From the NCBI RefSeq assembly GCF_007289895.1, contig NZ_CP041660.1, positions 1,426,001-1,490,000 of the forward strand: DNA of 64,000 bases, written 5' to 3'. Under the pieces are notes generated by a model. That model made no database searches, was not told where the DNA came from, and saw only the letters and a program-made list of their open reading frames with translations. Position 1 is the first letter of the stretch, and the number at the start of each line of letters is the position of its first letter. Positions 61,240 through 64,000 of the stretch are shown here, one piece after another. This DNA is from Catenovulum sediminis (GTDB taxonomy: Bacteria > Pseudomonadota > Gammaproteobacteria > Enterobacterales > Alteromonadaceae). The position numbers were made by a program, and so were the translations under genes.

Positions 61240-61905
61240 GTGCAAAGAAACTATGAGCTCATTATTTTTGATTGTGACGGCGTGGTAATTGACAGCGAAA
61301 TCATCAGTGCCAGCGTGCTTGTTGAAAAACTGAACGCCTGTGACGTAAAAGTTGATTTAAATTATGTACTGTCTCATTTTTTAGGGCGCAGTTTTCCAAC
61401 CGTTCGTAAACTAATTGAAGATACTTTCTCAATTCGCCTAAGTGATGGTTTTGAAGCAGACTACCGAAATACATTATTGGCACGCTTTCAAACGGAGCTG
61501 CACGAAACCAACGGTTTTTCGGCTATGTTGTCGGCACTTAAAATTAAAAAATGTATTGCCACCAGCAGCAGCCCAAAACGGGTTTCCGGTTCATTAAGTC
61601 AACTGAATTTAACGGATGATTTTGGCCAAAATGTGTTTACAGCAAGTGAAGTAAAACAAGGTAAACCGGCCCCCGATTTGTTTTTACACGCAGCAAAAAC
61701 AATGGGCACTAGCCCGGAAAATTGCTTGGTTATTGAAGATAGCCCACCTGGGATACAAGCCGGATTAGCCGCCAATATGACAGTGATTCATTACCGGGGC
61801 GGCGCGCATTTAGCTAAATCATCGCCGACAAAGCTTGAGCCAAGTGTACAAGTAATCAGTCACTGGAAAGAATTAATCAGTTTATATCCACATTTATTTA
61901 AATAA
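61240..61905 (+). CDS. HAD-superfamily phosphatase (subfamily IA)
   Basis: Phosphomonoesterase-type hydrolase, about 221 aa from GTG 61240, which has AGAGG 6 bp upstream and gives the compact family start ahead of the nucleophile motif. Motifs: IIFDCDGVVIDSE (motif I with Asp nucleophile), KCIATSSSPKRV (motif II), KQGKPAPDLFLHAA (Lys) and VIEDSPPGIQAG (motif IV). ATG 61183 and TTG 61156 are alternative starts. It precedes the SorC gene by 12 bp, so may act on a polyol or sugar phosphate related to the transporter. Confidence 0.82.
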   Translation: MQRNYELIIFDCDGVVIDSEIISASVLVEKLNACDVKVDLNYVLSHFLGRSFPTVRKLIEDTFSIRLSDGFEADYRNTLLARFQTELHETNGFSAMLSALKIKKCIATSSSPKRVSGSLSQLNLTDDFGQNVFTASEVKQGKPAPDLFLHAAKTMGTSPENCLVIEDSPPGIQAGLAANMTVIHYRGGAHLAKSSPTKLEPSVQVISHWKELISLYPHLFK

Positions 61906-61917
61906 TTGGAAAGTATT

Positions 61918-62874
61918 ATGACAAGTAAATCGTCCTCAGAGCTAAAACGCCTAGAAGACGCAGCAAGAGCCGCTTGGCTATATTATGTTGCAAAAAATAC
62001 CCAAGATGAAATTGCACAAAAATTAGACGTATCTCGCCAATCAGCCCAGCGTTTAGTTGCGCTGGCGGTTAACGAAGGTTTGATCAAGGTTCGCCTTGAT
62101 CATCCCATCTGCGCATGTATGGATTTAGCCGCACAACTGAAAAAAAAATACAATTTAATAGAATGTGAAATTGTCCCAACCGACCCAAGTGCACCCGATG
62201 ATAATACCGGTTTGGCACAAGCTTCAGCACATATTCTTGAGCGTTATTTAAGATCAGACCAACCTCGTACTTTGGCATTTGGTACCGGCCGCGCATTAAA
62301 AGCGATGGTTGATGAGCTGCCAACAATGCAATGTGCACAGCATAAAATTGTTTCACTTGTCGGCAATATGATGAAAGATGGCTCGGCTTCTGCGTTTGAT
62401 ATTGTGGTGAGTATGGCGAATCGAATCAATGCAAAACATTACCCGATGCCACTGCCAGTGATCGCCAGCTCAGAACAAGAAAAGTTGATTTTGCACAGCT
62501 TATTTTCGGTTAAAAGTATCTTTAAGTTAATTGAACAGGCTGATGCGACTTTTGTAGGTGTCGGCCATATTACCGATAATCCGCCCTTATTGGTGGATGG
62601 TTTTATTCAGGAAGAAGAGTTACAACAAGCCAAACAAGACGGCGCGGCGGGCGAAATAATCAGCTGGATATACAATCAAAATGGCCAAATATTAGATAAC
62701 GCCATTATTGAACGCGTAGTCAGCGCGCCGCTGCATCCCGAAACTGACAAACCTGTTTATGGTATTGCCGCCGGCTCGCATAAAGTATCCGCCATTCGCG
62801 CTGCATTAAACGGTCGTTTAATCAATTCACTGATCACCAACGAATATACTGCAAAGCAATTATTGGCGGATTAA
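61918..62874 (+). CDS. SorC/DeoR-family transcriptional regulator
   Basis: A 318-aa regulator with an N-terminal helix-turn-helix (KNTQDEIAQKLDVSRQSAQR, ~25-45) and a C-terminal sugar-binding domain of the SorC type (TLAFGTGRALKAMVDELP, ATFVGVGHITDNPPLL, PVYGIAAGSHKVSAIRAAL). ATG at 61918 follows GGAAAG. It probably controls the divergent transporter-porin operon, with a phosphorylated sugar or polyol as effector. Confidence 0.9.
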   Translation: MTSKSSSELKRLEDAARAAWLYYVAKNTQDEIAQKLDVSRQSAQRLVALAVNEGLIKVRLDHPICACMDLAAQLKKKYNLIECEIVPTDPSAPDDNTGLAQASAHILERYLRSDQPRTLAFGTGRALKAMVDELPTMQCAQHKIVSLVGNMMKDGSASAFDIVVSMANRINAKHYPMPLPVIASSEQEKLILHSLFSVKSIFKLIEQADATFVGVGHITDNPPLLVDGFIQEEELQQAKQDGAAGEIISWIYNQNGQILDNAIIERVVSAPLHPETDKPVYGIAAGSHKVSAIRAALNGRLINSLITNEYTAKQLLAD

Positions 62875-62914
62875 TATAAAAAAGCCGTGAGAATTTTGCT
62901 TCGGTTAAGCTTTT

Positions 62915-62939
62915 TTTGGCTATCCAAGTGATAGCCAAA
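62915..62939. terminator. Hairpin between convergent genes
   Basis: TTTGGCTATC (62915-62924), loop CAAGT, GATAGCCAAA (62930-62939). T-run lies before, not after, the stem on the plus strand, so it is not a classical terminator for the SorC gene. Confidence 0.4.
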
Positions 62940-62997
62940 CTCAGCGATAAGACAAATATAAGATAAATATAAGACAAATAGAATTGAGTTTTTTGAT

Positions 62998-64000
62998 TTA
63001 ATAATCTTCAAAAAAATACTCTTCAGCTAATTCGTCTAACATTTTCTGCTCTTCAATTTTTTGCTGCGCTTGTCTTTCTGCTAATAAGCGATTTAATACT
63101 TTTAGGTTTGTACATTCGTTGATGATTTCAAGCATTTGAATTTGCCCCACTGTTAACATTTCAACGTGAGATTTTATGGTCGCTTTAATTTGTTTTTTCG
63201 AGCCGTTTGCAAAACGCCGCCAAACTAAATTTTGCGGCGTGTCTTCATACGTCATGTCTTCGCGTTCGTCGTCTAGGTCATCCAATTTTCGATATAACAA
63301 TAGAGTTAATGCAGAGATTGATTCATCATCTAAATTTATCTCAGCATCCGGCACAAACTGACTATACAAAGTAAAAATAGTAAAGACGTCATTTTGTTTT
63401 TTTGCTGTTGAAAGCTGCTGCATTAACGTTTGTTTTTCAAGTTTTTTGTCTTCGTCTTGCTCTTTGTCTGGATGTAAAATTTGCGCAAGCTTTTTATACA
63501 TTTTATTGGTTTGGCTACGTTTAAACAGATTGTTGTAATGATTACCTAATGTAGATTCGCTTTCGAAATTATGCTGTTGATATTGGCTGCCAGTGAATGG
63601 ATCATCTGAGCCAAATATATCTTCGTCATCAAATAGATCTTCTTCTGCGAAAGCTTCTTGTTCGATATCTGACAGCTTGCTCTCGATATAATCTTGCATT
63701 GCACCTGGGTTTGATGCCATTTCGACCAGTTCGTCGTCAGATAAATCAATCTCCATTTCTAGCATGTTCTCTAACAAGTCACGAACACCCTCAGGGTAAA
63801 TTACTTCGTCGCTGTCTATCTCATCATTATTTACGAGGGCTGCTATTTGATCATGCACATTTAAACGCAGCTCGTGGGTATTAATATCGCCACTAAAGGG
63901 GTTTGACTCGATATCTTCGATTTCTGATTCAATCCAGCCTATCAAACACATTCTGCGGGCTTCAGATAAAGACTTGCGGCTAATAAATTGCGTTAAATGC
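62998..64000 (-). CDS. J-domain-like protein, 5' end outside the window
   Basis: The minus-strand frame stays open through the window edge: before the ATG at 63951 it reads LTQFISRKSLSEARR, which looks like coding sequence, so the start lies beyond 64000. At least 333 aa. The upstream region is strongly acidic (DDEDIFGSDDPF). A J-domain-like segment is seen at KMYKKLAQILHPDKEQDEDKK, containing the HPD tripeptide required for DnaK stimulation. The C-terminus is helical and charged. Likely a DnaK co-chaperone, client unknown. Confidence 0.72.
   Translation of the reverse strand, partial: HLTQFISRKSLSEARRMCLIGWIESEIEDIESNPFSGDINTHELRLNVHDQIAALVNNDEIDSDEVIYPEGVRDLLENMLEMEIDLSDDELVEMASNPGAMQDYIESKLSDIEQEAFAEEDLFDDEDIFGSDDPFTGSQYQQHNFESESTLGNHYNNLFKRSQTNKMYKKLAQILHPDKEQDEDKKLEKQTLMQQLSTAKKQNDVFTIFTLYSQFVPDAEINLDDESISALTLLLYRKLDDLDDEREDMTYEDTPQNLVWRRFANGSKKQIKATIKSHVEMLTVGQIQMLEIINECTNLKVLNRLLAERQAQQKIEEQKMLDELAEEYFFEDY

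Overview
The window reads as a chromosomal segment of a marine gammaproteobacterium of the Alteromonadales type. This is inferred from the low-to-moderate GC content, the 16S/23S sequences, the gene order rrn-yrdA-aroE...hemF-tsaC-smg-dprA-lysM-def-fmt-rsmB-trkA-trkH, and close relatives of Vibrio, Shewanella and E. coli proteins. No genus is assigned.

Layout. 1-4200: the minus-strand start of an rRNA operon: promoter, leader, 16S, a spacer without tRNA, and the 5' two thirds of 23S. 4353-19030: housekeeping block with gamma-carbonic anhydrase, shikimate dehydrogenase, truncated haemoglobin, haem synthesis, tRNA t6A synthesis, DNA uptake, N-formylmethionine handling (def-fmt-rsmB), potassium uptake (TrkA/TrkH), diacylglycerol kinase and a cation-efflux protein. 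19027-28758: a large hybrid sensor kinase, cytochrome c4, then a noncoding RNA that I interpret as a CsrB/CsrC-family regulatory RNA. It has a GacA/UvrY-type 18-bp box upstream, many GGA motifs and an intrinsic terminator, and lies directly before yihI, the position csrC holds in E. coli. After yihI come DUF2489, coiled-coil, DUF2007 and DUF416 genes and an HDOD protein. 28880-30585: ccoG and a small membrane protein.

30687-42993: a urea acquisition and degradation locus on the minus strand. In transcription order it is an outer-membrane porin, urtABCDE (urea ABC transporter), ureD, ureABC, ureE, ureF and ureG. A cluster of six REP-like palindromes separates ureF from ureG, a strong hairpin separates urtA from urtB, and a 16-bp inverted repeat lies upstream of the porin. 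42994-47476: DUF2721, then a DUF350 / membrane-anchored protein / membrane spermidine-synthase-like cluster, and a small outer-membrane barrel.

47477-51313: an accessory stretch just downstream of the glmS 3' end (the classical Tn7 target region). It holds a C-terminal fragment of endonuclease III (nth), a tiny three-gene operon (94, 47 and 46 aa; the last is an acidic protein with an internal W-D-NPNND repeat), and several unrecognised secreted or membrane proteins. 51314-53931: a DeoR-family regulator with glmS. 54108-55142: a HExxH protein. 55278-62874: a polyol-type ABC transporter (SmoEFGK/MtlEFGK class) with its own porin, divergent from a HAD phosphatase and a SorC-family regulator; no polyol dehydrogenase is in view. 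62998-end: a J-domain-like protein whose reading frame continues past the window edge.
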